Made by a program: the position numbers and the translations under genes
In this document: one piece after another, positions 10,043-20,420 of the stretch
How positions within the stretch are numbered: position 1 is the first letter of the stretch
How the letters are laid out: each line of letters starts with the position of its first letter
The notes under the pieces: model-generated
Databases searched by the model: none
What the model was told of the DNA's origin: nothing
What the model saw: the letters and a program-made list of their open reading frames with translations, nothing else
DNA from: Microbulbifer agarilyticus
GTDB taxonomy: Bacteria; Pseudomonadota; Gammaproteobacteria; Pseudomonadales; Cellvibrionaceae
Reading direction: 5' to 3'
NCBI RefSeq assembly: GCF_001999945.1
Contig: NZ_CP019650.1
Span: 2,790,001-2,854,000 of the forward strand
Length of the DNA: 64,000 nucleotides

Positions 10043-11487
10043 TACGCGGCCTCCTGCATGTCACGTACATCAACAAAGTGGCCGGCAATTGCCGCTGCCG
10101 CAGCCATGCTCGGACTGACCAGATGGGTACGACCACCGTAGCCCTGGCGCCCTTCGAAGTTGCGGTTAGAAGTGGACGCGCAGTGTTCGCCCGCACCGAG
10201 TTTGTCGGCATTCATGGCCAGGCACATGGAGCAGGAAGGCTCGCGCCACTCGAAGCCCGCTTCGATAAAGACCTTGTCCAGGCCCTCTTTTTCCGCCTGC
10301 GCTTTTACCGCCTGAGAACCGGGAACCACCAAGACCTGCTTGACGCTCTCGGCTTTTTTGCGGCCCTTTGCCACCACTGCAGCGGCGCGCAAATCTTCAA
10401 TACGGGAGTTGGTGCAGGAACCGATAAACACGCGATCCAACTGGATATCGGTAATTTTCTGACCGCCTTCCAGCCCCATATATTCCAGTGCGCGTTCGAT
10501 GCCCGCTTTTTTGGTCGCATCATTTTCATCGGCCGGACTCGGTACCAGTGCGCTGACCGGTACCACCATTTCCGGAGAGGTACCCCAGCTGACCTGCGGC
10601 TCGATCTCTTCAGCTTGCAGCTCGACAACCGCATCAAAGTGCGCACCGTCATCGGAGTGCAAACGGCTCCAGTTATCTACCGCTAACTTCCACATCTCAC
10701 CTTTTGGCGCGTAAGGTTTGTCTTTTACGTATTCCAGAGTGACGTCGTCCACCGCAACCATACCCGCGCGGGCACCGGCTTCGATCGCCATGTTGCACAC
10801 GGTCATACGACCTTCCATAGACAGGGAGCGAATCGCGGAACCGCCAAATTCAATCGCATAACCGGTGCCACCAGCGGTACCGATCTTGCCGATAATGGCC
10901 AGTACCACGTCTTTTGCGGTAACACCCGGACCGAGTTCCCCGTCCACACGCACCAGCATGTTTTTCATTTTCTTCTGGATCAGACACTGGGTGGCCATTA
11001 CGTGCTCCACCTCAGAGGTACCGATACCGTGCGCCAACGCACCAAGCGCGCCGTGGGTAGAGGTGTGGGAGTCACCACATACGACGGTCATACCCGGCAG
11101 AGTCGCGCCAGTCTCGGGACCGATCACATGCACAATGCCCTGACCGGGATCATTGATGCCGAATTCAACGATACCGAAGTCTTCGCAGTTCTCATTCAGT
11201 GTCTTCACCTGAATGCGGGAAACTTCGTCGACAATGCCTTCGATACCGCCAGCGCGCTCTTCCACGTGGGACGGCACATTGTGGTCCGGTGTTGCGACGA
11301 CGGAATCGGTGCGCCAGGGCTTGCGGCCGGCAAGGCGCAGGCCTTCAAACGCTTGTGGTGAGGTCACTTCGTGAATCAGGTGACGGTCGATATAAATCAG
11401 TGCGGTGCCGTCGTCGCGGCTCTTGACCAAATGGTCTTCCCAGAGCTTGTCGTACAACGTCTGTTTTTTATTCTGTGGGTGGCCCAT
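10042..11487 (-). CDS. leuC: 3-isopropylmalate dehydratase large subunit
   Basis: LeuC is the [4Fe-4S] subunit of isopropylmalate isomerase, converting 2- to 3-isopropylmalate in leucine synthesis. The 481-aa protein starts [19 protein letters not shown]. It carries the cluster cysteines in [15 protein letters not shown] and [10 protein letters not shown], and [21 protein letters not shown] longer open frame exists to 11736, but it runs through the divergent promoter and into the LysR gene, so the ATG at 11487 with its upstream GAGGAG was taken. It heads the leuCDB operon opposite the LysR gene. Confidence 0.97.
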   Translation of the reverse strand: MGHPQNKKQTLYDKLWEDHLVKSRDDGTALIYIDRHLIHEVTSPQAFEGLRLAGRKPWRTDSVVATPDHNVPSHVEERAGGIEGIVDEVSRIQVKTLNENCEDFGIVEFGINDPGQGIVHVIGPETGATLPGMTVVCGDSHTSTHGALGALAHGIGTSEVEHVMATQCLIQKKMKNMLVRVDGELGPGVTAKDVVLAIIGKIGTAGGTGYAIEFGGSAIRSLSMEGRMTVCNMAIEAGARAGMVAVDDVTLEYVKDKPYAPKGEMWKLAVDNWSRLHSDDGAHFDAVVELQAEEIEPQVSWGTSPEMVVPVSALVPSPADENDATKKAGIERALEYMGLEGGQKITDIQLDRVFIGSCTNSRIEDLRAAAVVAKGRKKAESVKQVLVVPGSQAVKAQAEKEGLDKVFIEAGFEWREPSCSMCLAMNADKLGAGEHCASTSNRNFEGRQGYGGRTHLVSPSMAAAAAIAGHFVDVRDMQEAA

Positions 11488-11556
11488 AGCCCCATCTCCT
11501 CTATGGATAACATGCTCGAGTCTACGAGGGGCATTGAATAACATCAATTTATATTT

Positions 11557-11562
11557 ATTATA
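11557..11562 (-). promoter_or_regulatory. Probable leuC -10 element (TATAAT)
   Basis: A perfect TATAAT lies on the minus strand about 70 nt upstream of the leuC ATG. No good -35 is found at the expected spacing, which fits an activator-dependent promoter. Confidence 0.5.
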
Positions 11563-11568
11563 TGGCGC

Positions 11569-11583
11569 ATTCACTTTTGGAAT
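11569..11583. promoter_or_regulatory. Candidate LysR-type operator between leuC and the LysR gene
   Basis: ATTC-N7-GAAT forms an inverted repeat with the T-N11-A spacing typical of LysR-family sites. It covers the -35 position of the leuC promoter and lies just upstream of the LysR start, so it could serve both activation of leuCDB and autoregulation. Confidence 0.5.
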
Positions 11584-11610
11584 ACTCCGGCAGGTAACGA
11601 GAGAAGATTT

Positions 11611-12489
11611 ATGGAAATTCAGTGGCTTAGAGCCTTTCTCGCGATCTCGGAACAGGGATCCGTGTCGGAAGCGGCAGAGCATCTGCACCTGACCCAGCCC
11701 GCAGTGAGCAAACGACTGGCCTCGCTGGAGCAACAACTGGGCTCCCCCCTGTTTGATCGCATCGGCCGTAAATTGCAGCTCACCAATGCCGGCCGCGCGC
11801 TGCTACCGCGCGCGCGCCACATTTTGAATGAAGTGAGTGATGCCGAGCGCGAACTGCGCAGTCTTGGGGAGACCATCGGTGGCAGCCTGCGCATCGCCAC
11901 CAGCCACCACGTGGGCCTGCATCACCTGCCCCCGGTGCTGCGCGACTTCAGCAACCGCTACCCGGACGTGGCCCTGGATATTGATTTTGTCGATTCGGAG
12001 CAGGCCTACGAGGCCCTGATGGCGGGCGAGTATGAATTGGCGGTGGTGACCCTGGCACTCAAGGACTACCCAAGCCTCAACGCACAGATTATCTGGCCCG
12101 ACCCCTGCGTGGTGGTGGCCGCCCCCGACCACCCGCTGGCACAGATGCCCGAGCTGAATCTGGCGGCACTGGCCCAGTACCCGGCGATTCTTCCGGATAT
12201 GAACACCTATACCGGGCGCCTGATCAAGCGGGAGTTCGACGCCCATGGGCTCAAGCTCACCGCCAAACTGGCCACCAATTTCCTGGAAACCATCAAGATG
12301 ATGGCCGGTGTCGGCCTCGGCTGGAGCGTGCTGCCCAAAACCCTGGTGGACAGCAGCCTTGCGGAACTGCCTATGCCGCAGCTCACCATCCAGCGTAATT
12401 TGGGCATCATCTACCATCGCAATCGCACCCTGAGTAACGCCGCCAATGCGTTGCAGCAGTTGCTGGTAAAGGAGGCCCGCGGGCTCTGA
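11611..12489 (+). CDS. LysR-family transcriptional regulator, probable leuCDB regulator
   Basis: The 292-aa protein has an N-terminal winged helix-turn-helix ([20 protein letters not shown], then [18 protein letters not shown]) and a C-terminal LysR substrate-binding domain beginning near residue 90 ([20 protein letters not shown]). It is transcribed divergently from leuC with a 123-nt shared promoter region containing a candidate operator. This arrangement is conserved in Pseudomonas relatives and suggests control of leucine synthesis. The effector cannot be read from the sequence. Confidence 0.88.
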   Translation: MEIQWLRAFLAISEQGSVSEAAEHLHLTQPAVSKRLASLEQQLGSPLFDRIGRKLQLTNAGRALLPRARHILNEVSDAERELRSLGETIGGSLRIATSHHVGLHHLPPVLRDFSNRYPDVALDIDFVDSEQAYEALMAGEYELAVVTLALKDYPSLNAQIIWPDPCVVVAAPDHPLAQMPELNLAALAQYPAILPDMNTYTGRLIKREFDAHGLKLTAKLATNFLETIKMMAGVGLGWSVLPKTLVDSSLAELPMPQLTIQRNLGIIYHRNRTLSNAANALQQLLVKEARGL

Positions 12490-12657
12490 TCGGGGCCAGC
12501 AGGCAAATCCCGGCGAGCCACTCCGCATTAGCGCAAACTCGGAACGCCAAGTAGCCCGCAAAACCGCAGCAAACAGGACACTGGTGACTTCTGATTCAGG
12601 GAAATTTTATAAAAACCCTGTAGAATCCGCCGCATAATTCAACGGGAGCGACCAAAA

Positions 12658-13395
12658 ATGAAAAAAATCACCCTGGCCCTATGCGCGGCCCTGGCTTCTG
12701 CCAGCGCCAGTGCCGATACCATCCTCGGTTTTGACGCCACTGCCGGCGCTTGGAAACCCTCCTACACCGGCGCAGTTGGTGTGGACAGCTACAACGTGGA
12801 CGAGTTTTCCCTGGCGGAAGACAACGCCACCTTCCTGCAGGTTGCGCTGGAGCACCCGATTCCGGTAATTCCGAATATCCTGCTCGCGCACAGTAAGATC
12901 GAAACCAGCGGCATGGCCATGCTGAGTGAAGATGTCACCTTCGCCGATGAAACCTTTACCGTTGGCTCTGACGTCACCTCCGATATCAACCTGACCCATA
13001 CCGACGCCACCCTGTACTACGAGATTCTCGACAACTGGGTGAACCTGGACCTGGGTCTAACTGCTCGCCAATACAGCGGCGAGCTGACCGTAGCTGCCGA
13101 GACCCTGTCTGAGAACATCGAACTGTCTGGCGTGCTGCCAATGGTTTACGGTGTTGCCCGTTTCGACCTGCCCTTCACCGGTTGGTCCATCATTGCCCAG
13201 GGTAACGGCACCAGCTACAAAGGCGACAGCCATACCGATTTGACGGCCAAAGTGCGCTGGGACTTTGTTCCTGCCATCGACTTCGCCATCGAAGCTGGCT
13301 ACCGCGTAATGAGCCTGGATGTGCAGGAACTGGACGCTTTCCAGAGCGACCTGGAAATCAAAGGCCCTTACATCGGCCTAAACCTGCACCTGTAA
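12658..13395 (+). CDS. Outer-membrane beta-barrel protein of the TIGR04219 type
   Basis: The 245-aa protein has a signal peptide cleaved after ASASADT and begins its mature part with ILGFDATAGAWKPSYTG, typical of TIGR04219 outer-membrane proteins. Alternating polar and hydrophobic residues through the whole length and the terminal YIGLNLHL support a beta barrel with a hydrophobic last strand. The function is not known. It has its own promoter region, a ribosome site (GGGAGCG) just before the ATG, and a shared terminator, so it is monocistronic. Confidence 0.78.
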   Translation: MKKITLALCAALASASASADTILGFDATAGAWKPSYTGAVGVDSYNVDEFSLAEDNATFLQVALEHPIPVIPNILLAHSKIETSGMAMLSEDVTFADETFTVGSDVTSDINLTHTDATLYYEILDNWVNLDLGLTARQYSGELTVAAETLSENIELSGVLPMVYGVARFDLPFTGWSIIAQGNGTSYKGDSHTDLTAKVRWDFVPAIDFAIEAGYRVMSLDVQELDAFQSDLEIKGPYIGLNLHL

Positions 13396-13432
13396 TTCCT
13401 GCCAAACAGGCATTACAGGCAGACACAAAAAA

Positions 13433-13457
13433 GGCGGGGCGCTTTTGGCGCTCCGCC
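13433..13457. terminator. Bidirectional terminator between the barrel gene and aroC
   Basis: The hairpin GGCGGGGCGC / GCGCTCCGCC is flanked by AAAAAA on the left and TTTTTT on the right, so it can end transcription from both converging genes. Confidence 0.88.
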
Positions 13458-13484
13458 TTTTTTATTAATTGGATCTCGTGTTGA

Positions 13485-14585
13485 TCAGGCAGACTCACCT
13501 GCCGGGATCGTTAGATCAAACTTTACATCGCCATTCTGAGCGCGCTGACGCATTACATGATCCACCAGTACCAGCGCCATCATCGCTTCCGCAATGGGCG
13601 TTGCGCGAATACCAACACAGGGATCGTGGCGACCTTTGGTAACCACCTCGATGGAGTTGCCGTTGATGTCCAGGCTCTTACCCGGAATGCGCAGGCTGGA
13701 GGTGGGCTTCAACGCAATGTGCGCGATCAGCTCCTGACCGCTTGAGATTCCCCCCAATACACCGCCGGCATGATTGGACTGGAAACCGTCTTCGGTAATT
13801 TCGTCCCGGTGTTCGGTACCCTTCTGTTCCACCGACGCAAAACCGGCCCCGATCTCCACACCTTTAACGGCATTGATACTCATCAGTGCATGGGCCAGAT
13901 CTGCATCCAGGCGATCAAAAATCGGCTCGCCAAGGCCCGCCGGTACACCGCTGGCATGTACAGAAATGCGCGCACCAATGGAGTTACCCTCCTTGATCAG
14001 GGCCTGCATGTACTCTTCCATCTCCGGCACCTTGTCCGTATCCGGGCAGAAGAACGGGTTTTCGTTCACCTGCGACCAGTCGAGCTTATCCACTTTGATC
14101 GGCCCCAGTTGCGACAGGTAACCGCGCACCTCAATGCCGAACTGCTGCTTCAACCACTTTTTGGCAATAGCTCCCGCGGCCACGCGCATGGCGGTTTCGC
14201 GCGCGGAAGAGCGGCCACCACCGCGATAGTCGCGCAGACCAAACTTGGCCCAGTAGGTGTAATCAGCATGGGCCGGGCGAATCTGCTCGGAGATATTGGC
14301 GTAGTCTTTGGAGCGCTGGTCGGTATTTTCGATCAACAAACCAATCGGCGTACCGGTGGTCTTGCCCTCAAATACGCCCGAGAGGATTTTCACCTGATCC
14401 GCTTCGCGGCGCTGGGTGGTGTAACGGGAGGTGCCGGGCTTGCGGCGGTCCAGCTCCAACTGAATTTCTTCTGCACTGATCTCCAGTCCCGGAGGGCAGC
14501 CATCCACAATGCAGCCCAGCGCGGGGCCGTGGCTCTCGCCAAAAGTGGTGACACAGAACAGCTTGCCAAATGTATTGCCCGACAT
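13485..14585 (-). CDS. aroC: Chorismate synthase
   Basis: AroC removes phosphate from EPSP to give chorismate, the precursor of aromatic amino acids and folate; it needs reduced FMN. The 366-aa protein has the family signatures [49 protein letters not shown] and [15 protein letters not shown]. It lies about 100 nt downstream of prmB on the same strand, a frequent pairing. Confidence 0.97.
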   Translation of the reverse strand: MSGNTFGKLFCVTTFGESHGPALGCIVDGCPPGLEISAEEIQLELDRRKPGTSRYTTQRREADQVKILSGVFEGKTTGTPIGLLIENTDQRSKDYANISEQIRPAHADYTYWAKFGLRDYRGGGRSSARETAMRVAAGAIAKKWLKQQFGIEVRGYLSQLGPIKVDKLDWSQVNENPFFCPDTDKVPEMEEYMQALIKEGNSIGARISVHASGVPAGLGEPIFDRLDADLAHALMSINAVKGVEIGAGFASVEQKGTEHRDEITEDGFQSNHAGGVLGGISSGQELIAHIALKPTSSLRIPGKSLDINGNSIEVVTKGRHDPCVGIRATPIAEAMMALVLVDHVMRQRAQNGDVKFDLTIPAGESA

Positions 14586-14688
14586 ACCCGGAATTCCCTA
14601 CCCCAGTGATTTATTCGATGAAAGCCGCGCATTATAGAGGAATCTGTGACGCGGCGCTTTCCAGTACTGCAATTAGGCTGCTAGCGCC

Positions 14689-15621
14689 CTATTTTGCCGC
14701 GCCCTCTTCAAACATCTCCCGACAAGCCAGCAGGTCTTCACGCGTCAGCACGAATACCCCATGGCCACCATCTTCCAGCTCCGGCCAGAAAAATGGCACA
14801 CGCGGATACGCCGCTTCCAGTGCCTCCCAGCTGTTGCCTACCTCACACACCAGAATGCCCTCTGGCTGCAGGTAGTCCGGGGCCTCTAGCAGCAGGCGCC
14901 GGGTAAAATCCAGGCCGTCGTCGCCGGAACCCAGCGCCAGGCCGGGCTCGGCGTGATACTCCGCCGGCATTTCCGCCAAGTCCCGCGCATCCACATAAGG
15001 AGGGTTGCTTACAATCAGGTCATAACTGCAGCCCTTCAACCCGGCAAACAGATCCGACCGCACCGCGCGCACTTCATCATTCAGCTGATGGCGGTTGATA
15101 TTGATCTGCGCAACGTCGATGGCATCCTGCGAAATATCGCTCAGATCCACCCGCGCGCCGGGAAAGGTATCCGCGCAGGCGATCCCGATGCAGCCACTGC
15201 CGCAGCACAAGTCGAGTATCGCCAGCGGTTCCTGCTGCAGCCAGGGCTCGAAGCGGTGGCGGATCAACTCACCAATTGGCGAGCGGGGCACCAGAACCCG
15301 CTCGTCCACGTAAAACGGCAAATCGCAAAACCAAGCCTCATTGGTCAGATAGGGCGCGGGCACTCGGGCATTGGCGCGCTTCTCCAGCACCGCCATCACC
15401 TGCTGGCGCTCTTTCATGGTCAGGCGCGCAGAGAGGATTTCCGGCTTGCTATCCATCGGCAGGTGCAGGGCGTGCGTGACCAACAGGACAGCTTCATCCC
15501 AAGCATTGTCGGTACCGTGACCAAACCACAGCTCTGCTTCATTGAAGCGGCTAGCGCCCCAGCGGATAAAGTCCAGAACGGTCTGCAATTCATGCAAATC
15601 GGACTCCCGTTTCTCTATCAT
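14689..15621 (-). CDS. prmB: Ribosomal protein uL3 glutamine methyltransferase
   Basis: PrmB methylates the side-chain amide of a Gln in ribosomal protein L3, using SAM. The 310-aa protein has an N-terminal helical domain (HELQTVLDFIRWGASRF), the SAM site LDLCCGSGCIGIACA and the catalytic NPPY within LIVSNPPYVDARDL. The ATG at 15621 is preceded by AGAGGA about 9 nt upstream and gives MIEKRESDL; an ATG at 15645 has no such site. It is followed by aroC. Confidence 0.94.
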   Translation of the reverse strand: MIEKRESDLHELQTVLDFIRWGASRFNEAELWFGHGTDNAWDEAVLLVTHALHLPMDSKPEILSARLTMKERQQVMAVLEKRANARVPAPYLTNEAWFCDLPFYVDERVLVPRSPIGELIRHRFEPWLQQEPLAILDLCCGSGCIGIACADTFPGARVDLSDISQDAIDVAQININRHQLNDEVRAVRSDLFAGLKGCSYDLIVSNPPYVDARDLAEMPAEYHAEPGLALGSGDDGLDFTRRLLLEAPDYLQPEGILVCEVGNSWEALEAAYPRVPFFWPELEDGGHGVFVLTREDLLACREMFEEGAAK

Positions 15622-15809
15622 TAGCGATATTCCTCTATGTTTCACGCTTTACTACGGTGTGACAAAGGCTTAGGGTAGCGCCCCCAAGATCTCCGGAGTC
15701 AGTCTCCGGAATCAGCCTTCGGAGAGACTACCCCACCGGCAAACCGGTGATCGAACGCCCGACTTTTTGCGTATCAAGGCGGTTCGGGCGAGACGTTGGA
15801 AGCATATTG

Positions 15810-16349
15810 ATGAAAGAACATTACGCACACATCATTGAAGCCATTGGCGAAGATCTGCAGCGCCCGGGGCTGCTCGACACCCCCAAGCGCGCCGCCAAAG
15901 CCATGCAGTATCTTACCCGCGGCTACCAGCAAACCGTAGAAGAGGTCGTCAACGACGCGCTGTTCCCATCGGACTGCAGCGAAATGGTGCTGGTGAAAGA
16001 TATTGAACTCTACTCCATGTGTGAACACCACTTGCTGCCGTTTATCGGCAAGGCACACGTTGCTTATATTCCTGATGGCAAAGTGCTCGGTCTGTCCAAA
16101 GTGGCGCGCATTGTAGACATGTTTGCCCGTCGTTTGCAGATTCAGGAACAACTGACCGTACAAATTGCGGAAACCGTACGTCAGGTAACCGGGGCTGCAG
16201 GTGTTGGCGTTATCGTTGAAGCCAAGCACATGTGCATGATGATGCGCGGCGTGGAAAAGCAGAATTCGGTAATGAAAACTTCCGCCATGCTCGGCTCTTT
16301 CCGCAGTGAGCAGGCAACCCGCAACGAATTTTTGTCTTTGATTCGTTAA
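15810..16349 (+). CDS. folE: GTP cyclohydrolase I
   Basis: FolE opens and rearranges GTP to dihydroneopterin triphosphate, the first step to tetrahydrofolate. The 179-aa protein shows the zinc-site motif [17 protein letters not shown] and the later Cys of KHMCMMMRG. The frame is open 21 codons upstream, but the ATG at 15810, preceded by TTGGA, gives the normal family N-terminus [16 protein letters not shown]. It runs divergently from prmB. Confidence 0.95.
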   Translation: MKEHYAHIIEAIGEDLQRPGLLDTPKRAAKAMQYLTRGYQQTVEEVVNDALFPSDCSEMVLVKDIELYSMCEHHLLPFIGKAHVAYIPDGKVLGLSKVARIVDMFARRLQIQEQLTVQIAETVRQVTGAAGVGVIVEAKHMCMMMRGVEKQNSVMKTSAMLGSFRSEQATRNEFLSLIR

Positions 16350-16410
16350 TTTTCAGGGCCTGTAATTCGTAAGCGAGTTAGACGGTTCCTATAAAGAGGA
16401 GAGCCCGGTA

Positions 16411-16767
16411 ATGCCGCATCTAGTGATTGAATATTCGCAAAAACTGGAAGACAGCATTTCCATTCCCGCCCTGGTCAGCAACGGTCAGCAGGCCATGAAT
16501 GACACCGGACTCTTCAACGCCGGCGCGATCAAAACCCGCGCCGTTCCCTTCCGGGAATTCGTACTGGGAAAAAGCCATGAAGGCTCCAGCAATCTGTTTA
16601 TTCACGCGGAAGTGCGCATCCTTGAGGGGCGTACCAGCGAACAGAAAGAAGCCCTGAGCGCCGCCATCTTCAATTATCTATGCGAAGCGGCACCCGAGGT
16701 TCCGGAAATTTCCGTGGAAGTGCGGGACATGCAAAAGGCGAGCTACTCCAAGCGCGTGCCTTTCTAG
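16411..16767 (+). CDS. 5-carboxymethyl-2-hydroxymuconate isomerase family protein
   Basis: The 118-aa protein begins MPHLVIEYSQKLED, the CHMI family N-terminus in which Pro2 becomes the catalytic N-terminal proline. Further family features are GLFNAGAIKTRA and NLFIHAEVRILEGR. CHMI enzymes isomerise an intermediate of homoprotocatechuate breakdown, but no other gene of that pathway is nearby, so the physiological substrate is open. A clear GAGGAG site lies 9 nt before the ATG. It follows folE by about 60 nt. Confidence 0.85.
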   Translation: MPHLVIEYSQKLEDSISIPALVSNGQQAMNDTGLFNAGAIKTRAVPFREFVLGKSHEGSSNLFIHAEVRILEGRTSEQKEALSAAIFNYLCEAAPEVPEISVEVRDMQKASYSKRVPF

Positions 16768-16786
16768 ATCACTTGAGGCGAAGCGC

Positions 16787-17680
16787 CTACCCTTCCCCAC
16801 GTAGAAATGGCTCGAACCAGTGGGCAATCTCTTCCCCGCTGCCTTCCATATGCAGGTGATGACCACCGGCAAACTCACGCAGCTCAATACTCGGCACCTG
16901 TTCCGCAAGCGGTCGGATACGCTCAAGCATTCCCTGAATCCCCTCTTTTCCCAGCGCCAGCCGAATTGGCATGGTGGCGCGCGCGAGAAAGGCGCGTACT
17001 TGCGGCTCGTTGAGCTTGGCCACCGAAGCCGCCATTAATTGCGGGTCATTGCTCCAGGTAAAACCGCCCTCGCACGGACGGATACCGCGCTCCACCAGTG
17101 CGCGCGCCGCATCGTCGCTCAACTTGAACAGGCCGTTCTTTCGCGCATTCACCGCAACATCAATGGACTCAAATACGCGACTCTTGCGGTCGCGATAACG
17201 CGCGCGCTGCTCGATACCTTTGCGCAGGGTCTCCGGTGCTTCCTCATCCGTTGTCGGCGGTGGCACCAGGCCATCGATCAGAGCCAGGCGCCGCACCCGC
17301 TCGGGAAAAGTGGCCGCCGCAATGGTGCCAATTACCGCGCCGCGGGAATGCGCCAGCATGGAAAACTTCTCCCAACCCAACGCATCCGCAGTCGCCATCA
17401 CATCTTCGATTTCTGTCCAGATGGTGTAATTCGCATCTTTGTGGCGATGGTAACTCTGACCGTGCCCGGCGAGATCGATAGCCACAACATTGAGGCTGTG
17501 TAGAAAAGGCGCCATTGCGTCAAAGCTGGCGCAGTTGTCCAGCCAGCCGTGTAACGCCAATACCGGTACACCCGCCGGGTTCCCCCACTGCCGAGCGGCA
17601 ATGGCATTGCCCTGAACGTCCAGAACAACTTCCCTGGGTGGAGTAAAGTCGGGAGTAATTTGGGAGGATAAAGCGCTCAT
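16787..17680 (-). CDS. Alpha/beta hydrolase
   Basis: The 297-aa protein (start at MSALSSQ; the frame extends 25 codons further without family similarity) has the oxyanion motif LALHGWLDNCASF, a DLAGHGQS loop and the nucleophile Ser112 in AHSRGA. A C-terminal GGHHLHMEG supplies the probable catalytic His. This resembles the serine hydrolases often annotated beside sixA and gpsA in gammaproteobacteria. The substrate is unknown. No signal peptide is evident, so it should be cytoplasmic. Confidence 0.88.
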   Translation of the reverse strand: MSALSSQITPDFTPPREVVLDVQGNAIAARQWGNPAGVPVLALHGWLDNCASFDAMAPFLHSLNVVAIDLAGHGQSYHRHKDANYTIWTEIEDVMATADALGWEKFSMLAHSRGAVIGTIAAATFPERVRRLALIDGLVPPPTTDEEAPETLRKGIEQRARYRDRKSRVFESIDVAVNARKNGLFKLSDDAARALVERGIRPCEGGFTWSNDPQLMAASVAKLNEPQVRAFLARATMPIRLALGKEGIQGMLERIRPLAEQVPSIELREFAGGHHLHMEGSGEEIAHWFEPFLRGEG

Positions 17681-17817
17681 AAAAAACCAATGCCAGCGTT
17701 CGAATACGCCATGCTGACAGCCCCTAACCACCACCACAATGGCAGCAGGGTTCACGAGTTATGACCGATTGCTTGTATTAAGGGGCTGGACTAAGGGCTT
17801 TGACTAAGAAATTGGCA

Positions 17818-18276
17818 TCAGGGCTTGTGCTGCAACCACTCGAGTTCTGCGCAATCCCACGCCCAGACATCCGCAGACAGACAAGCGAGAGTCGAAGTCC
17901 CCATAGGGAGTTCTTCCGCACTGCCGCAGAGCCGATTAACTAGAGTGCCCACCAGTGGCTGGTGGCTGACCAGCAACACCGGGAAGTCTTTCTCATCCAC
18001 TTCCGCCAGTGCATCCAGAACCGCCTGAGCCGGGGTATCGCCGGTCAAGACCTCGTTGATCTCCACCGGCAAATCAAAGATGTCCGCAACAATCTTCGCT
18101 GTCTGGCGGGTACGCACGAACGGACTCGCCCAGATAGTCTTTACCTGTGCGAGCTCTGAGGCGCGCTCCTTGCATACCGCGGCGACCTGTTCGCGACCGT
18201 CCTCGGTAAGGGCGCGGGTCTCGTCACTTTTACTAATGGGTTCTGCCCGCCCGTGGCGCATAACAAACAACAGCAC
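17818..18276 (-). CDS. sixA: Phosphohistidine phosphatase SixA
   Basis: SixA removes phosphate from phosphohistidine, for example on NPr of the nitrogen phosphotransferase system. The 152-aa protein has the histidine-phosphatase signature FVMRHGRAEP with catalytic His8, the second active-site region SPFVRTRQTA, and LLVSHQPLVG with the second catalytic His. The length fits the short SixA class. It is the last gene of the gpsA-DUF4389-DUF4389-sixA cluster. Confidence 0.92.
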   Translation of the reverse strand: MLLFVMRHGRAEPISKSDETRALTEDGREQVAAVCKERASELAQVKTIWASPFVRTRQTAKIVADIFDLPVEINEVLTGDTPAQAVLDALAEVDEKDFPVLLVSHQPLVGTLVNRLCGSAEELPMGTSTLACLSADVWAWDCAELEWLQHKP

Positions 18277-18321
18277 TAACTTCTCCCAATCATTGCCGGT
18301 GAGTTCACCGTATACGGAGCC

Positions 18322-18915
18322 CTACTTTTCGTCGGCGCTGTTTTCCTTGCGATGCGCGTTGGCAGCGTCTTTGGCAGCGGTATCGGCCGCTGAATCGCTA
18401 TCTGCCCCCAGCTGGATCACCGGCTCATCAGCCTCTGCCGCTTGGCCTTCTGACGACGCAGTGCTGGCTTTCGTGCGTGTTTTCGGCTTTTTAGCCTCGG
18501 TCGCGGTGACGGTTTTCTCCTCAGCGTCAGCCGGGACCTCATCGCTCTCGGTACTTGCATCGGCCTCTGCATCTGCCACCGCAATTACCTCGCCATCGAT
18601 TTCCTCGGCGCTCTCATAGGTGGAAAGATCTTCTTCCTCGGACTCCGGCCACTCCGAGAAGGGAAACGGTTTCTCTTCCGTGTTGTAGATCAGGAATTGC
18701 AGGGTCTGGTAGATATAGGAAGAAATCTGGTCACCGAGGCGGCGCAGGTTGTCATTCGCTTTGCCGCTGACAATGGCAAACAGGAATTGGGCAATCACTA
18801 CCGCCAGCATGACAAAGCCGGCAATTTCCAGCAGTACCGCGAAAAGCACCATATAGATCAGGCGCAACCACTGATTGGTAGAGGTCAGGTTTTGTTTCAG
18901 TTCTTCATTGCTCAT
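18322..18915 (-). CDS. DUF4389 membrane protein with long charged C-terminal tail
   Basis: The first 90 residues form a DUF4389 domain: ELKQNLTSTNQWLRLIYMVL, a pair of hydrophobic segments at about 17-50, an amphipathic segment with NLRRLGDQISSYIYQTLQFL, and the ending EEKPFPFSEWP. About 105 further residues are rich in Ala, Glu, Asp, Ser, Thr and Lys and look disordered. The neighbouring paralogue (19063-19341) has the domain but no tail. It lies between that paralogue and sixA. Confidence 0.82.
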   Translation of the reverse strand: MSNEELKQNLTSTNQWLRLIYMVLFAVLLEIAGFVMLAVVIAQFLFAIVSGKANDNLRRLGDQISSYIYQTLQFLIYNTEEKPFPFSEWPESEEEDLSTYESAEEIDGEVIAVADAEADASTESDEVPADAEEKTVTATEAKKPKTRTKASTASSEGQAAEADEPVIQLGADSDSAADTAAKDAANAHRKENSADEK

Positions 18916-19062
18916 TTGGCGATCACCAGTCCTTTGTTGGGCACCAGAAATGGGAGAAGCCGGCCCCTGCCGGCATTGGATTCAGCGGTTTGCGTTCCGC
19001 TTTTCCGGGCTCAGCGGTTCAAGAACCCTCAATATAGCCCGGATTTCTATCTGAGCTGCAGA

Positions 19063-19341
19063 TCAGGACTGCGGCCACTCGGAAAACGGAAACGGCTTTT
19101 CTTCCGTGTTGTAAATCAGGAATTGCAGCGTCTGGTAGATATACGAAGCAATCTGCTCACCCATGCGACGCAGATTTTCGTTCGGGCCACCGGAAACAAT
19201 GGCAAACAGGAACTGCAATACGATGGTCGCCAGCATCACCACACCGGCAATTTCCAGCAGTATCACAAACAGCACCATAAACAGCAGACGCGTCCAGTGG
19301 TCCGCAGAGGTCAAATTCTGCTTCAGTTGTTCGTTATTCAT
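19063..19341 (-). CDS. DUF4389 membrane protein (short form)
   Basis: This 92-aa protein consists only of a DUF4389 domain, with two hydrophobic segments (about 17-50) and the conserved ending EEKPFPFSEWPQS. It is clearly paralogous to the next gene downstream, sharing QTLQFLIYNTEEKPFPFSEW exactly. It starts 30 nt downstream of the gpsA stop and is probably co-transcribed with gpsA and sixA. The function of the family is unknown. Confidence 0.85.
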   Translation of the reverse strand: MNNEQLKQNLTSADHWTRLLFMVLFVILLEIAGVVMLATIVLQFLFAIVSGGPNENLRRMGEQIASYIYQTLQFLIYNTEEKPFPFSEWPQS

Positions 19342-19370
19342 TCACCGCCCCCAATTCAAAAAAAGGTAAA

Positions 19371-20420
19371 TCAGGATTTGGCCGAATAGGCCACATCAAA
19401 GGTTTGCGCCCCGGACATCAGCTCACGGATCACCGTTGGTATCGGGGTACCTTCAAATAATATGGCGTGAATTGCAGAAACCAAGGGCATGTATACCCCT
19501 AATTCGTCGGCTTTGGCCTTAATGAGACGAACGGTGTTGACCCCTTCCGCCACCTGGCCGATTTCGGTAACCGCCTCATCCAGCTTCTTGCCCTTACCCA
19601 CCAAGTAACCCACGCGGTAGTTACGGCTCAAGTCCGAGGAGCAGGTAAGAATCAGATCGCCCACTCCGGCGAGCCCGATAAAGGTCATTGGATCGGCGCC
19701 AACTGCCTCGGCGAAGCGCATCATTTCCGCCAGCGCCCTCGTGATCAGCAAACTGGTGGTATTTTGTCCGCGCCCCAGGGCCACGGCCATACCGGTGACA
19801 ATCGCGTAAATGTTCTTCAGCGCTCCCGCCAGCTCCACGCCAAACACGTCGTTACTGGAGTAGACGCGGAAAGTTTCCGAGTGCAGAACCTTTTGAATGG
19901 TTGCGCACAATGTCTCGTCTTCGCTGGCAATCACGGTTGCGGTGTAGTGGCCGGCGACAATTTCCTTGGCGAAGTTGGGTCCACTCAGCACCCCCACACG
20001 CATGCCCTCGGCCTCCTCTTTCAGGATGTCGCTCATCAGGTGGAAGCTATCGTGCTCCACCCCTTTGGTCAGGGAGATCAACATGGTGCCCGGGTCGAGC
20101 ATGGGCGCCGCGCGGTTTACGACTTCGCGGAAGGATTGACTGGGGATGGCGACAAACACGATCTGGCAGCCGCGCACCGCCTGCTCCAGGTCGGCGGTGA
20201 TCTGCAGGTCCGAGTGCAGTGGCACGCCCGGCAGATACCTCTTGTTTTCGCGCTCGGCCATACAGGTGGCTGCCCGCTCCGGGTCACGCATCCACTGCCG
20301 GGTGTCGTGGCCGTTACCCGCCACAATATTAGCGACGGCCGTGCCAAAGCTACCCCCACCAAGAATGGCGATGGGTAAACGGGATTCCGGGGCGCTCGAG
20401 GATACGTCTGTTTGAGTCAT
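19371..20420 (-). CDS. gpsA: Glycerol-3-phosphate dehydrogenase [NAD(P)+]
   Basis: GpsA reduces dihydroxyacetone phosphate to sn-glycerol-3-phosphate, the backbone for phospholipids. The 349-aa protein has the nucleotide-binding loop [28 protein letters not shown], the catalytic-lysine region [16 protein letters not shown], and [19 protein letters not shown]. It heads the minus-strand cluster running into two DUF4389 genes and sixA. Confidence 0.96.
   Translation of the reverse strand: MTQTDVSSSAPESRLPIAILGGGSFGTAVANIVAGNGHDTRQWMRDPERAATCMAERENKRYLPGVPLHSDLQITADLEQAVRGCQIVFVAIPSQSFREVVNRAAPMLDPGTMLISLTKGVEHDSFHLMSDILKEEAEGMRVGVLSGPNFAKEIVAGHYTATVIASEDETLCATIQKVLHSETFRVYSSNDVFGVELAGALKNIYAIVTGMAVALGRGQNTTSLLITRALAEMMRFAEAVGADPMTFIGLAGVGDLILTCSSDLSRNYRVGYLVGKGKKLDEAVTEIGQVAEGVNTVRLIKAKADELGVYMPLVSAIHAILFEGTPIPTVIRELMSGAQTFDVAYSAKS

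Noticed and set aside
10042..11736. Longer leuC start at 11736
   Set aside because: It would run through the divergent promoter and into the LysR gene; the ATG at 11487 fits the family N-terminus.
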